Shown in pieces: positions 55,338 through 64,000 of a DNA stretch of 64,000 bases (the first letter of the stretch is position 1; every line of letters starts with the position of its first letter). The notes under the pieces were generated by a model. It was not told the origin of the DNA and made no database searches. It was given only the letters and a program-made list of their open reading frames with translations. The stretch is from CAWEFA01 sp963851385 (lineage in GTDB: Bacteria; Bacteroidota; Bacteroidia; Bacteroidales; DTGW01), in the NCBI GenBank assembly GCA_963851385.1, contig CAWKPE010000001.1, positions 43,677 to 107,676 of the forward strand. Direction: 5' to 3'. The translations under genes and the position numbers were made by a program.

Positions 55338-55753
55338 CTTATAATCGATGCAATAATTCTTATAAAAAACAAATCTATAAATTGTTACCAATATACTAAA
55401 ACCATTTTAAGGAATAATGGCTTCATATATTAAATGTATTTATTTTATGTGGTTTTTACAATAATTATTATTGAGAAGTTCTAATTTGAAAATTAATTGT
55501 AATATCCATGATGAGTATTTAATCTTTAAAAGGATTAAAAATAGAAATAAAGCTTTTGATGCAAGATTTATAGATATTATGAAGTTTTGTGTTTTGGTGT
55601 TTCCGGATTTTGATAGTAGTCAATTATTGCTCGATGCATTGAATCGCAGGCTTTTAAGACCAGCTTTCTCATTGCCAAAAAGGAATCTGGTGAATCAGGT
55701 TTCAACGTAGCTTTAAAGATTTATTTATTCTTTTCAAAACAAAATTTTCATAC
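55338..55753. other. Intergenic region upstream of the signalling cluster
   Basis: This should hold the promoter of the cheR-led cluster. On the minus strand 55577-55705 contains an open stretch ending in SMHRAIIDYYQNPETPKHKTS with a TTG start at 55705 and an ATG at 55672; it has coding-like composition but no recognised family and could be a gene fragment. No terminator for the deacetylase gene was found. Confidence 0.3.
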
Positions 55754-56353
55754 TTAAAGTAGTTTTATGCATTCAAAAGAAAAACCTGTTTCTTTAAAAT
55801 GATTTAAGATAATTGGAAGAACCTCAATTACCATTTCCTTAGCTTTATCGTTATCATGAAACACGATAATAGATCCATCCTTAGTTTTTTTTATTACGTT
55901 ATTGATGCAATTTATTGGTTTTAAATTTTCGTCAAAATCGTACGCCATTATGTCCCATAGAATAATCCAGTATTGCTTTACAAGATATTTATATTGAGAT
56001 GGTCGCATATTGCCAAATGGAGGTCTAAAAATTTTTGAATTAATAATTTTATCCGCTTTTTCAACATTTTCAATATATTCCTTTGTGCTATGTTTAAAAC
56101 CGTTAATATGAGAATAGGAATGATTACCAGTAATGTGCCCCTCATATAATATCCTACAATATAATTCAGGATATTTTTCTACATTTTCACCTGTACAAAA
56201 AAAAGTTGCCTTAGCGTTGTATTCTTTTAAGATATCCAGTATTAATGGTGTTACAAAAGGATTTGGTCCGTCATCAAAAGTTATAAAGAGCTTTCCCTTC
56301 GATTTAGGAAAGCTCTTTATAATCTGTGGATAAACTAAAGAAATAATATTCAA
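55754..56353 (-). CDS. Polysaccharide deacetylase (NodB homology domain)
   Basis: All NodB motifs are present: TFDDGP with the catalytic base and metal Asp (D27, D28), HSYSH with the metal His residues (H78, H82), RPPFG (residues 110-114), WDIMAYDFD and IVFHDN. The length (199) is that of a single catalytic domain. There is no signal peptide of the usual type, so its location is uncertain. NodB enzymes remove acetyl groups from N-acetylglucosamine-type polymers. It begins 18 bases after the large DUF2723 glycosyltransferase gene on the same strand, so a link to glycan modification is likely. Confidence 0.9.
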   Translation of the reverse strand: MNIISLVYPQIIKSFPKSKGKLFITFDDGPNPFVTPLILDILKEYNAKATFFCTGENVEKYPELYCRILYEGHITGNHSYSHINGFKHSTKEYIENVEKADKIINSKIFRPPFGNMRPSQYKYLVKQYWIILWDIMAYDFDENLKPINCINNVIKKTKDGSIIVFHDNDKAKEMVIEVLPIILNHFKETGFSFECIKLL

Positions 56354-56371
56354 AGTAACAATAGCTACAAT

Positions 56372-59300
56372 TTAATTATTTGGACGGTAAAGATAGCCAT
56401 AAATATTAAGCAGATTCTCAAATTTACTTGACATATCAGGATATCCGTAAAGTTTAGTCTTGACCGCTAATTGTTGAATAGTATATAAAGCAATTTGGAT
56501 ATCATTCTCAATCATATCCAAATCTTCAGATTTTAATCTTGAATAGTAATTTAATTCGCCCTCCATAAGATCGCCAAGTCGACTAACAATAGCATTTGCT
56601 TTTTGAGGCTTATTAAGTTTATAATACAGTTCAATAATATTAGTCATAAAGAAATTATATGGCACGCAATTATCTGGCAAAATTTCCATGCACTTATCCA
56701 ATACAGCTGAGGCAGAGTCACGTTTACCTTCAATTATTAAAGCCTCTGCTAATTTTGAAAAACTATTTCGGAAATTTGACAACATTCTCATATTATTTTC
56801 ATCCAGATATACTTTAGGATTATTAATGCCTCCCCATCTAAACTTATTCATGAAATTATCATACACGGTTTTAGTATCAATATTCGTTATGTCTCCTCTT
56901 GTCACTTCACTTTTAACAGGTACTATTTTATAAGTAAGCCCGCATATTTGCATGTAATTATCAAGGTTTAAATAATTCTCACGACCAACAGTAATTGCAA
57001 AATAAACAGGCCGTTTCCAATTATTATGGGCCAAAAGATCAAGAATCATAAGATCGCTCTTCGTAATATAGCTCCTGTTTATAGACCAATCTATATTGGG
57101 CACAACTACATTTGATAAATCACGTGAAAGATATCCATTACTAAATAAAGCTGATGTATCAACTTTTACTCTAAATTTCTTTGTTGGTATATAATAAATG
57201 GTATCTCCATAATTTATCTGCTTAGTTTGGGGGTTGTCACTTGCTACAAAGGAAATAGCTTGATCAAGTGGAATATAATCATTTATACGGGGATCTTTTG
57301 TAAGGTATATGACATCACGTCTGCCTTGTAATACTTGATTTCGTTTAAGTGAAAATGGAACCGGATCGGATTCATAACATTTGCGTTCCATCTGATCAAT
57401 ATACCAATCGGCACTAAGATAACTAAGGTTTACTATACGGACATCTGTGCGCACACCTTCAACTTCCTGGATATACCAAAGCGGGAAAGTATCGTTATCG
57501 CCATTTGTGAAAATGATCGCGTCTTTCTCGCATGACATAAGATAATCATAAGCAAAATCCCTTGCTGTATATCGACCTGAACGATCATGATCTGCCCAGT
57601 TTTCTTTTGCCATAATTGTAGGAACCAGTCCTAAACAAAGCAATGTAATTATAACAGCTTTTGTAGGAGCATGGACTTTTTTCAAAATCATATCGTAAAG
57701 CCCCAGCACACCTAACCCTATCCACATTGCAAAAACGTAAAACGAGGCAACGTAGGAGTAATCCCTTTCCCTCGGCTGATAAGGGTTTTGGTTAAGATAC
57801 AAAATAATTGCAAGTCCTGTAAAAAAGAAAAATAGCGCTAGTACAGTGAAATCTTTCTTTTCTCTTATTAAATGATACATTAAACCAATCAATCCAAGGA
57901 ATAGAGGAAACATATAATATTTATGCATCCCTTTGTTTTTCGCCATTGATTCTGGTAATTTATCCTGAGGTCCCAGTCGCCGTTCATCAAAGAACTTAAT
58001 ACCAGTCAGCCAGTTTCCTTTGGTTATCTCACCATTACCCTGGATATCGTTCTGTCGCCCAACAAAATTCCACATAAAGTACCGGATGTACATATGTTTA
58101 ACCTGGTATTTCCAGAAAAATTTAAGATTTTCAAAATATGATGGTTTGTAAATTGTTTGTGGTTCTCCATTATTGTCAGTAACTTCAATAGGTTCACCTT
58201 TGATATTTGCCCACCACTGATATGCTTTAACATGATCGGGTTCAGGGCTATACATTCTTGGAAATAACATCATGAACCTGGAGTCATAATTGTAATCAAC
58301 TTTTCGATAGGTAATTTCATATTTCCCATTTATAGGAGTATAAGTTGGTTTACCATTTTCGTTATAAGGCTTCTCCCTGTCTACAGGCGCATTATAAACA
58401 GGCCCATATATTAAAGGCCTATCGCCATATTGTTCGCGGTTCAAATAATACAACAAACTGAACATATTTTCAGGATCATTTTCATTCAAAGGGGTATGAG
58501 CCATGGAACGTATCACGATTAAAGTGACTGAAGAATATCCCAACAAAAGAACAGTAAACACAAGTAAAATAGTATTAAGAAGAACTTTCCTTTTTCTATA
58601 AGTAAAAATCAATCCCCAAATTACGAATGCAATTATTGCGATTATATAAAATATTACACCTGAATAAAACGGAAGTCCGAAACCATTTACAAAAAGTAAG
58701 TCTATATAAGCAGCTCCATAAATTAATCCACGGACGACTCCGAACATCACAGTTGCGATAAGTACAACTGTAATAATTGCAGCATATATTATCCCTCTTT
58801 TTGTAAACGGATATTTTTTAAAATAATAAATATAAACAATAGCAGGGATGGCCAGTAAATTCAATAAATGAACACCTATAGAAAGTCCTACCATATAGGC
58901 AAGAAAAATCAGCCATCTGTTAGCATGTTTTTCATCTGCATGTTCTTCCCATTTTAAAATTGCCCAAAAAACTATAGCTGTAAAAAGCGATGACGATGAC
59001 CAAACAATACCTTCAACTGCAGAAAACCAAAAAGAATCGGAAAATGTAAATGCCAAAGCTCCAACCAAACCTGACCCGATTATTGCAATTGTATTGCCAA
59101 TTGTATATTCATTATTCTTGATAATTATTTTTCGGGCCATGTGTGTGATGCTCCAAAATAGCAGCAAAATAGTAAATGCACTTGCCAACGATGACATTAC
59201 ATTCATTGCTGCCGGTACTTTCTCAAGATTATTACCTGCAAACATTGTAAAGAAATGTCCCATGAGTTCGAAAAACGAGTTTCCCGGCGGATGATTTACC

Positions 59301-59440
59301 TGAAGCTTAAATGCTGTAGCTATAAATTCGCCGCAGTCCCAAAAACTTACTGTAGGTTCCATTGTTGAAAAGTAAACAATAGCTGCTATTGCAAATGAAA
59401 CCCAGCCGAAAAGACTATTCAGAATTTTAAATTGTTTCAT
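56372..59440 (-). CDS. DUF2723 family membrane protein, PMT/TMEM260-like O-glycosyltransferase
   Basis: The 1022 residues start with the DUF2723 signature: VYFSTMEPTVSFWDCGEFIATAF and LQVNHPPGNSFFELMGHFF (the Asp-Cys-Gly-Glu loop and the PPG motif). About 12-14 membrane spans run to residue 620, then a periplasmic region follows, ending in helical TPR-like repeats (ASAVLDKCMEILPDN, KPQKANAIVSRLGDLM). TMEM260, the animal relative, is a protein O-mannosyltransferase, and Bacteroidota members are thought to act in protein O-glycosylation. It is followed by the deacetylase gene in one unit. The start is ATG at 59440. Confidence 0.85.
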   Translation of the reverse strand: MKQFKILNSLFGWVSFAIAAIVYFSTMEPTVSFWDCGEFIATAFKLQVNHPPGNSFFELMGHFFTMFAGNNLEKVPAAMNVMSSLASAFTILLLFWSITHMARKIIIKNNEYTIGNTIAIIGSGLVGALAFTFSDSFWFSAVEGIVWSSSSLFTAIVFWAILKWEEHADEKHANRWLIFLAYMVGLSIGVHLLNLLAIPAIVYIYYFKKYPFTKRGIIYAAIITVVLIATVMFGVVRGLIYGAAYIDLLFVNGFGLPFYSGVIFYIIAIIAFVIWGLIFTYRKRKVLLNTILLVFTVLLLGYSSVTLIVIRSMAHTPLNENDPENMFSLLYYLNREQYGDRPLIYGPVYNAPVDREKPYNENGKPTYTPINGKYEITYRKVDYNYDSRFMMLFPRMYSPEPDHVKAYQWWANIKGEPIEVTDNNGEPQTIYKPSYFENLKFFWKYQVKHMYIRYFMWNFVGRQNDIQGNGEITKGNWLTGIKFFDERRLGPQDKLPESMAKNKGMHKYYMFPLFLGLIGLMYHLIREKKDFTVLALFFFFTGLAIILYLNQNPYQPRERDYSYVASFYVFAMWIGLGVLGLYDMILKKVHAPTKAVIITLLCLGLVPTIMAKENWADHDRSGRYTARDFAYDYLMSCEKDAIIFTNGDNDTFPLWYIQEVEGVRTDVRIVNLSYLSADWYIDQMERKCYESDPVPFSLKRNQVLQGRRDVIYLTKDPRINDYIPLDQAISFVASDNPQTKQINYGDTIYYIPTKKFRVKVDTSALFSNGYLSRDLSNVVVPNIDWSINRSYITKSDLMILDLLAHNNWKRPVYFAITVGRENYLNLDNYMQICGLTYKIVPVKSEVTRGDITNIDTKTVYDNFMNKFRWGGINNPKVYLDENNMRMLSNFRNSFSKLAEALIIEGKRDSASAVLDKCMEILPDNCVPYNFFMTNIIELYYKLNKPQKANAIVSRLGDLMEGELNYYSRLKSEDLDMIENDIQIALYTIQQLAVKTKLYGYPDMSSKFENLLNIYGYLYRPNN

Positions 59441-59562
59441 CTATTTAAATATTTTATAAAAATGAAGACTCAAAATAAAGTAAAATTTAGAAATTAGTTA
59501 GCCTCAGTAGGAAAAATATTATTCTTTTTCTTTACTTTGACACATTCATTTATAACAATATT

Positions 59563-60726
59563 ATGTCTTGTAACAGATTTACCAGGCTTCTATTTACTTT
59601 GTTCATTGTTTCGCTGAGCTTTTCGCTGGATGCCCAAATGCCCGAGATTCAGCTTATGAATAACCCGCTTCCATTAAATTCTGACAGCAATAAACTTTGC
59701 TTGAAAATCCGTAATGCCAATTTTGTAAAAGATAATGAATATTTCAATCAAATAGTTGAAGGATATACTTTATCCGGATATTGGATCACACCTTCCTTTG
59801 AATATCATCCGGGTAAAAATTCAACTTTGGAAGCAGGAATACATTTATTGAAATTTTCAGGAAGAGACAGGTATTTTAACATCCTGCCCGTTTTTACTTT
59901 CTCACAACAGCTTGACCCAAATATTATATTGATCATGGGCACCCTGAATTCAAATAACAACCATCAAATGCCAGAACCTTTGCTTGATCCAGAAAGATTT
60001 TATTTTAAACAAGTGGACAATGGTGTTCAATTTTTAATAAATAGTGAAAGAATAAAATCTGATATCTGGTTTACCTGTGATAATTTCATCTGGTACGGTG
60101 ATACAGTGCAGGAACAATTTACATCAGGAACTTCAAGTGAATTTTTTGTTATTAAAAATTCAAGCTGGGGTATATCTATTCCTTTACAAACTATAATTTC
60201 ACATAAAGGCGGGCAAATTAATCGTCCTAAAACTCCAATAGAAACACTGGTTAATTTAGGTTCGGGTTTATGTGTTGAATATAATAATGATGACGCTTTT
60301 ATAAAGAGAATAATGTTTAGACCACAATTCTTTATTTATAAAAAAGAATCAAGTGCTAATCTGCCACTGATACCTTATAAAAATGGATGGGCTTTATATC
60401 CTAATATCTTTATTAATTCAGGAAATGTGTTTCTAAAATTATCCTGGTGGCATTCAAATAATTTTATTGGTCCACGAGGTGAAGCAATATACCAATCAGT
60501 CTCAACTGAAGCAATAGACCAGTCGGGTTCAATAATAGACACAGCTAAAAACGAAAAATGCAGGAATCTTTTTATCGGTAAAATTGCTTATTCTAAAAAT
60601 TTAGGAAAAGGCATTTCTATTAATGCCGGTTTTGAAGGATATTATGATACACATGAAAAACTTTTTGATTATAATTTTTCATTTCACTTACTTTATAACG
60701 GAAGGTTTTTATTGCACGCGTTTTAA
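59563..60726 (+). CDS. Outer-membrane protein of unknown function
   Basis: A signal peptide (residues about 1-25, ending FSLDAQ) precedes a beta-rich 360-residue domain with repeating strands. FEYHPGKNSTLEAGIHLLKFSGRDRYFNILPVFTF and a C-terminal end with alternating aromatic residues (LLYNGRFLLHAF) suggest an outer-membrane barrel, the last residue being Phe as is usual for barrel insertion. No catalytic motif is seen and the family is not recognised. It is divergent from the DUF2723 gene. Confidence 0.6.
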   Translation: MSCNRFTRLLFTLFIVSLSFSLDAQMPEIQLMNNPLPLNSDSNKLCLKIRNANFVKDNEYFNQIVEGYTLSGYWITPSFEYHPGKNSTLEAGIHLLKFSGRDRYFNILPVFTFSQQLDPNIILIMGTLNSNNNHQMPEPLLDPERFYFKQVDNGVQFLINSERIKSDIWFTCDNFIWYGDTVQEQFTSGTSSEFFVIKNSSWGISIPLQTIISHKGGQINRPKTPIETLVNLGSGLCVEYNNDDAFIKRIMFRPQFFIYKKESSANLPLIPYKNGWALYPNIFINSGNVFLKLSWWHSNNFIGPRGEAIYQSVSTEAIDQSGSIIDTAKNEKCRNLFIGKIAYSKNLGKGISINAGFEGYYDTHEKLFDYNFSFHLLYNGRFLLHAF

Positions 60727-60823
60727 TTCGAATTGAAGAATGAAGTATTTAATTCAATTTTTAGTTTCTATATTTCCTAACTTCAATTATTATGTTAATC
60801 TTTTTATTATTCAGTTTTTCAAA

Positions 60824-61363
60824 TTAACAGATCTTCAATTTTTTTTCTAGTAGCGTAAATCTCCACGGTTTATTTTTCCATATTTCACCTGAGTAATCAA
60901 TTCCAATCCTTTTATTGACTTTATATGAAATAGGATTTCTATTATCGCAAACATATATCCGTTTTGAGTTTGTCAGATTTTCTCCATAAAAAGATTTGTC
61001 AATATTCAGAAACTTCGTGAGTCTTCCTGGGCCATATACATTATTCAAGCCTCTAATAAGAACTGCCTGTGGATTTCCTTCATTGCCAGTTACAAAATTT
61101 AGCATCCAATACATTCCATATATTAAGTAGATGTAAATAGCTCCTCCCTGATGATACATGATTTCTGTTCTGTCTGTTCTACCTTTACTTGCATGACATG
61201 CTATATCTTCTTCACCTTTATATGCCTCAGTTTCAGTAATAGTGGAAGTGACAATCTTACCATCTGGAAATACTCTTACAAGAAATTTTCCTAATAAAGC
61301 AGGAGCGACTTCCAAAACATCTTTCGAAAAAAAATCAAGTCCTAATCTTTCTTTATTTAACAT
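60824..61363 (-). CDS. mpg: 3-methyladenine DNA glycosylase (Mpg/AAG family)
   Basis: The AAG fold is clear: VAPALLGKFLVRVFPDGK, TITETEAYKGEEDIACHASKGRTDRTEIMYHQGGAIYIYLIYGMYWMLNFVTG. The Glu of TETEAY is the catalytic residue that activates water, and the Tyr and His residues form the base-flipping pocket. AAG removes alkylated and deaminated purines. ATG at 61363 is used (61372 is also possible); both lie inside the end of the ligase gene, so the two overlap and are cotranscribed. The length of 179 residues is a little short but complete. Confidence 0.92.
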   Translation of the reverse strand: MLNKERLGLDFFSKDVLEVAPALLGKFLVRVFPDGKIVTSTITETEAYKGEEDIACHASKGRTDRTEIMYHQGGAIYIYLIYGMYWMLNFVTGNEGNPQAVLIRGLNNVYGPGRLTKFLNIDKSFYGENLTNSKRIYVCDNRNPISYKVNKRIGIDYSGEIWKNKPWRFTLLEKKLKIC

Positions 61364-62948
61364 TTTTTTCATCCAATGCCTTGTCGTTTGTACCCCATAA
61401 AAAGAGTGAATAGAAAAATGCTGCAAATGTAACTCCAACCTGAGTTTCGAGAGTATCTTCGTTAATAAACGATAAAAAAATGATGATAAAGATCATGACA
61501 AAATAATATGATTTCCACTTTTTTTCAATTATAGGTGGAACAATAAAACCGAAAAGAATCAACAAGAACCCTATAATACCAAAAGGTACTAAAAGACGTA
61601 AATATTCATTATGGATATCTCTTTGAAATTCCTTTGTTAAGCCTGTGTCATGAGTTTTGTAATAATTATGGAGAACATCTTGAACATCACCTACACCAAT
61701 TCCGAACAATGGATGTTCAATAAATAAATTAAATGCAATTTTTGAATAGACAAATCGCTGTGTTACAGAATGCCCATTCGAGTTTCCATATTTGATATAT
61801 TCATCTAATTCCCATAACACCTCGTAAACTCTTGGGAATAGACTGCTCTTTCTACTAAAAATTTCATTGGTTACTCCGTTTTCTATATTCAGAATATCAT
61901 GAGAAGTCAACTGACAAACCCCAACAGAGTCCTTTCTCAGTCCTTTAGATGTCAAATATCTGATAAGTGTAAACTTAATTTGTTGATTTTTCAAATCTAA
62001 GCTGTCATATTTAAATTTACTTCGTTTGTTCCATTCTTTCTGTAATTCATCCTGACAAACATAAAGCCATATAAAATGGCCATTTTCTCTTTCTCTATTG
62101 GATGTGTCATTTAAATAATGGTTGCCATTAACAGTGAATTCATCAAGTTTTTTAAAATCAATTTGATCTTTTGATAAATAGAAATTTAGCACGGTAATTA
62201 TATAACCTGCGGTAAAAATGGGAATTGCGTATAATACTAATATCAGACCGATCTTTAGAAACTGGTTTTTAACATACCTAACATATTTTATTATTAATAG
62301 AAAAGTAGTAATAAAAAGAATTATTATTCCTGTTAATGATTTAAGCAGAATAAGAAAGAAAAAAAGCCATAAACAAATACTTAAATAAATAAGGTGTTTC
62401 TTGCTAAAATTATTTCCTTCTGAAATCATCCAATGAAAAAGTATAAGCATGCATACAACTATAAATAATGAAAACCTGATATGCGAAATAAAAATTGAAA
62501 TCTCTCTCACATCGCTGAATTTATATGGTATAATTCCAAAAAGTATTAGAGTGCTGATAAGCGTAGAAATAATTACAGCACCAATAAAGATGTGAATTAA
62601 TTGCTTGACCTTATTTCTGGGTAAAGGCTCTGACGTACCAATAATTACTGGTAGAATCAATAAAGGCAATTTCATAAAAATATTTGCATAAGCAAAAGAA
62701 AAATTTGAAGTATTGATAAGCCATAACACATGTACAATGTAAATGACAGAAAATATCAGAATACTTTTACGTTTATATATAAGATTTAGCCTTTGTCGCA
62801 AATTACTTTCGAGAAACCAATTAAAAATTAACAATATCTGGCCAATAACCATACCTTGTCGAAAAAAAAGTAATGAAATTGCAATGACGATTAACGACCA
62901 AAAGTAAATTCCCCGACTATAGGATCTGTATTGTTCTAATAGATTCAT
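61353..62948 (-). CDS. O-antigen ligase / Wzy-type polymerase-like membrane protein
   Basis: The protein has 11-13 hydrophobic spans and a large loop in the second half (residues about 270-395), with a Wzy_C/WaaL-type motif FIEHPLFGIGVGDVQDV and DIHNEYLRLLVPFGIIGFLLIL. The conserved His in HNEYLR is the likely catalytic residue of the family. Such proteins join or polymerise glycan chains at the periplasmic face. It could serve the same surface glycan as the deacetylase. Its stop lies inside the overlapping glycosylase gene. Confidence 0.82.
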   Translation of the reverse strand: MNLLEQYRSYSRGIYFWSLIVIAISLLFFRQGMVIGQILLIFNWFLESNLRQRLNLIYKRKSILIFSVIYIVHVLWLINTSNFSFAYANIFMKLPLLILPVIIGTSEPLPRNKVKQLIHIFIGAVIISTLISTLILFGIIPYKFSDVREISIFISHIRFSLFIVVCMLILFHWMISEGNNFSKKHLIYLSICLWLFFFLILLKSLTGIIILFITTFLLIIKYVRYVKNQFLKIGLILVLYAIPIFTAGYIITVLNFYLSKDQIDFKKLDEFTVNGNHYLNDTSNRERENGHFIWLYVCQDELQKEWNKRSKFKYDSLDLKNQQIKFTLIRYLTSKGLRKDSVGVCQLTSHDILNIENGVTNEIFSRKSSLFPRVYEVLWELDEYIKYGNSNGHSVTQRFVYSKIAFNLFIEHPLFGIGVGDVQDVLHNYYKTHDTGLTKEFQRDIHNEYLRLLVPFGIIGFLLILFGFIVPPIIEKKWKSYYFVMIFIIIFLSFINEDTLETQVGVTFAAFFYSLFLWGTNDKALDEKNVK

Positions 62949-63373
62949 ATTTTAGAAAAAGAGTTCAAAATTATAAAAAAATCCTTTATCTCTCGATTTT
63001 AAAAACTATTTATGCCACTAGAAAAATTCATTTTGTCGTTAATGATTTTAATCTTCAAAAACTTCATTTAATAATTATTAAACGAAATTTTTAAATTTTG
63101 AAAAACAATTTATCAACAGATTTTGTAAGTTGGTGGAAATTAATTTTTTAGCATTAATGGACTACGTTTCAATAATATCAAGGCTTTCAGCGTTATTGGC
63201 CTTTGAAAACCCTTGCCAGCCGTCATTTTTTTGATGCAACAAATTTGGATTTTAAACGTAAAAATTGTTAATTTTCGCCCTGAAATTTCAACGATAATCA
63301 AATTTGGGAACTAAGTGGCGGAACAATTCTTATCAGAAAGTTAGTATTTATTGATGTTTGAACTGAATTTTAC
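62949..63373. other. Intergenic region before the SprB-type protein
   Basis: The left part is AT-rich. Positions about 63155-63330 are less AT-biased than the surroundings but no coding frame, hairpin or known repeat was recognised there. The promoter of the surface protein should lie at the right end; no confident TAnnTTTG box was placed. Confidence 0.35.
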
Positions 63374-63382
63374 ATGCTGGTT

Positions 63383-64000
63383 ATGAAATATTTAGGAAAG
63401 CATTTGGTTGGTATTGTGACATTTTTATTAATCACTAATACAATTTGGTCACAAGTAGTATTCAATAGTGTTACCAGTACTCCGGTTAAATGTAGTGGAA
63501 ACTCTGATGGCACGATTAGTCTGTCTATTTCTGGAGGTATTCCACCTTATGTATATTTTTGGTTTGAACCACCGTTATTATCTCATGCTGATACTACACC
63601 CTCTCTTAATCATACTTTTACAAATTTGAGTGCTGGTACTTACCTGGTAGGAGTCAAAGATAATAATGGTAGCGGAGCAACATACTATCCAATTCCCCCT
63701 ACTATTGATGTTGGAACTCCTTCTCCATTGATTGTAAATGTTCAACCGAATCCTGCTTCGACATGTTCTGGAATCGGAATAACAGTTAATGGAAATCCAA
63801 GCGGAGGCAATGGTGGTTATATTCATAGTTGGTCAGGTTCAGGGTCTGACTCTTTAAGTTCAAAAATTGTACAAACTCCTATTTTTAAATATACCGGATC
63901 AGGGACATTCGGACTTAATTATAGCGTAACAGATAGTAAAGGATGCAATGCAAGTGGCAGCACAACTGTAACTGTTAATGCAAAACCAACACCTACTGCT
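63383..64000 (+). CDS. SprB-repeat cell-surface protein, 5-prime part only
   Basis: The frame runs from ATG at 63383 (or 63374) to the end of the window without a stop. A signal peptide (about residues 1-24, ending IWSQ) is followed by a SprB-type repeat: VKCSGNSDGTISLSISGGIPPYVYFW, read in two parts, with the C-x-G-x2-DG and SGG-x-PPY-x-W marks. A second Ig-like block with CSGIGITVNG and a Ser/Gly-rich segment follows. SprB-type proteins are large adhesins moved along the surface in gliding bacteria through type IX secretion. The C-terminal sorting signal lies outside the window. Confidence 0.85.
   Translation, partial: MKYLGKHLVGIVTFLLITNTIWSQVVFNSVTSTPVKCSGNSDGTISLSISGGIPPYVYFWFEPPLLSHADTTPSLNHTFTNLSAGTYLVGVKDNNGSGATYYPIPPTIDVGTPSPLIVNVQPNPASTCSGIGITVNGNPSGGNGGYIHSWSGSGSDSLSSKIVQTPIFKYTGSGTFGLNYSVTDSKGCNASGSTTVTVNAKPTPTA

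Noticed and set aside
55471..55710. Plus-strand frame of 79 codons with a TTG start
   Set aside because: No ribosome site, no family likeness; the opposite strand has the more coding-like composition here.

Overview
The window is AT-rich DNA from a member of the Bacteroidota. This rests on family content: an UpxY-type NusG-like antiterminator, DUF5723 and DUF4834 proteins, the long form of IspG, a DUF2723 membrane glycosyltransferase, SprB-type adhesin repeats, SiaB/SiaC signalling proteins and a TAnnTTTG-type promoter. No tRNA, rRNA, phage or CRISPR was seen. No species can be named.

Region 1 (1-11.5 kb) is a surface-polysaccharide region. A leftward set holds an ABC exporter permease, a HepT/MntA toxin-antitoxin pair, a winged-helix/nucleotidyltransferase-like regulator, an UpxY-like antiterminator and a lipoprotein; a lipocalin and a double universal stress protein follow. 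A rightward operon encodes a coiled-coil/SPOR-like protein, a Wza-like export lipoprotein and a Wzc-like BY-kinase. Region 2 (11.5-23 kb) is mostly housekeeping: IspG, a DapF-family protein lacking both catalytic cysteines, YraN, an MmcQ/YjbR protein, DUF502, and large envelope proteins ending in DUF5723 and DUF4834. Region 3 (23-41 kb) has lysine 2,3-aminomutase, a cytidylate-kinase-like protein, two receiver-headed histidine kinases, a CheW-like protein, a membrane pyrophosphatase, two thioredoxin-fold proteins, ComM/YifB and two MFS exporters.

Region 4 (41-55.3 kb) is the most interesting part: about 14 kb of tightly packed leftward genes. It runs CheR, a 49-aa ORF, a GAF/PAS sensor, a degenerate CheR-like gene, CheB, a membrane GAF protein, a SiaA-like GAF/PAS/PP2C phosphatase, SiaB kinase, SiaC switch protein, a small membrane protein, an ABCG-type transporter with TerB-like and FHA-like N-terminal parts, its coupled membrane partner, and two envelope proteins, ending at a terminator. 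No CheA, CheY, MCP signalling domain or diguanylate cyclase is present. The layout suggests a methylation-tuned partner-switch pathway that controls a transporter. Region 5 (55.7-64 kb) has a polysaccharide deacetylase, a DUF2723/PMT-like glycosyltransferase, an outer-membrane protein, 3-methyladenine glycosylase, an O-antigen ligase-like protein and the start of a SprB-repeat surface protein.

Seven genes between 23.8 and 51.6 kb carry single-base frameshifts (kamA, two histidine kinases, hppA, a lipoprotein paralogue, the membrane-GAF gene, the CheR-like gene). None were found in the flanking regions. Because the protein sequence on both sides of each break is well preserved, consensus errors are as likely as real gene decay.
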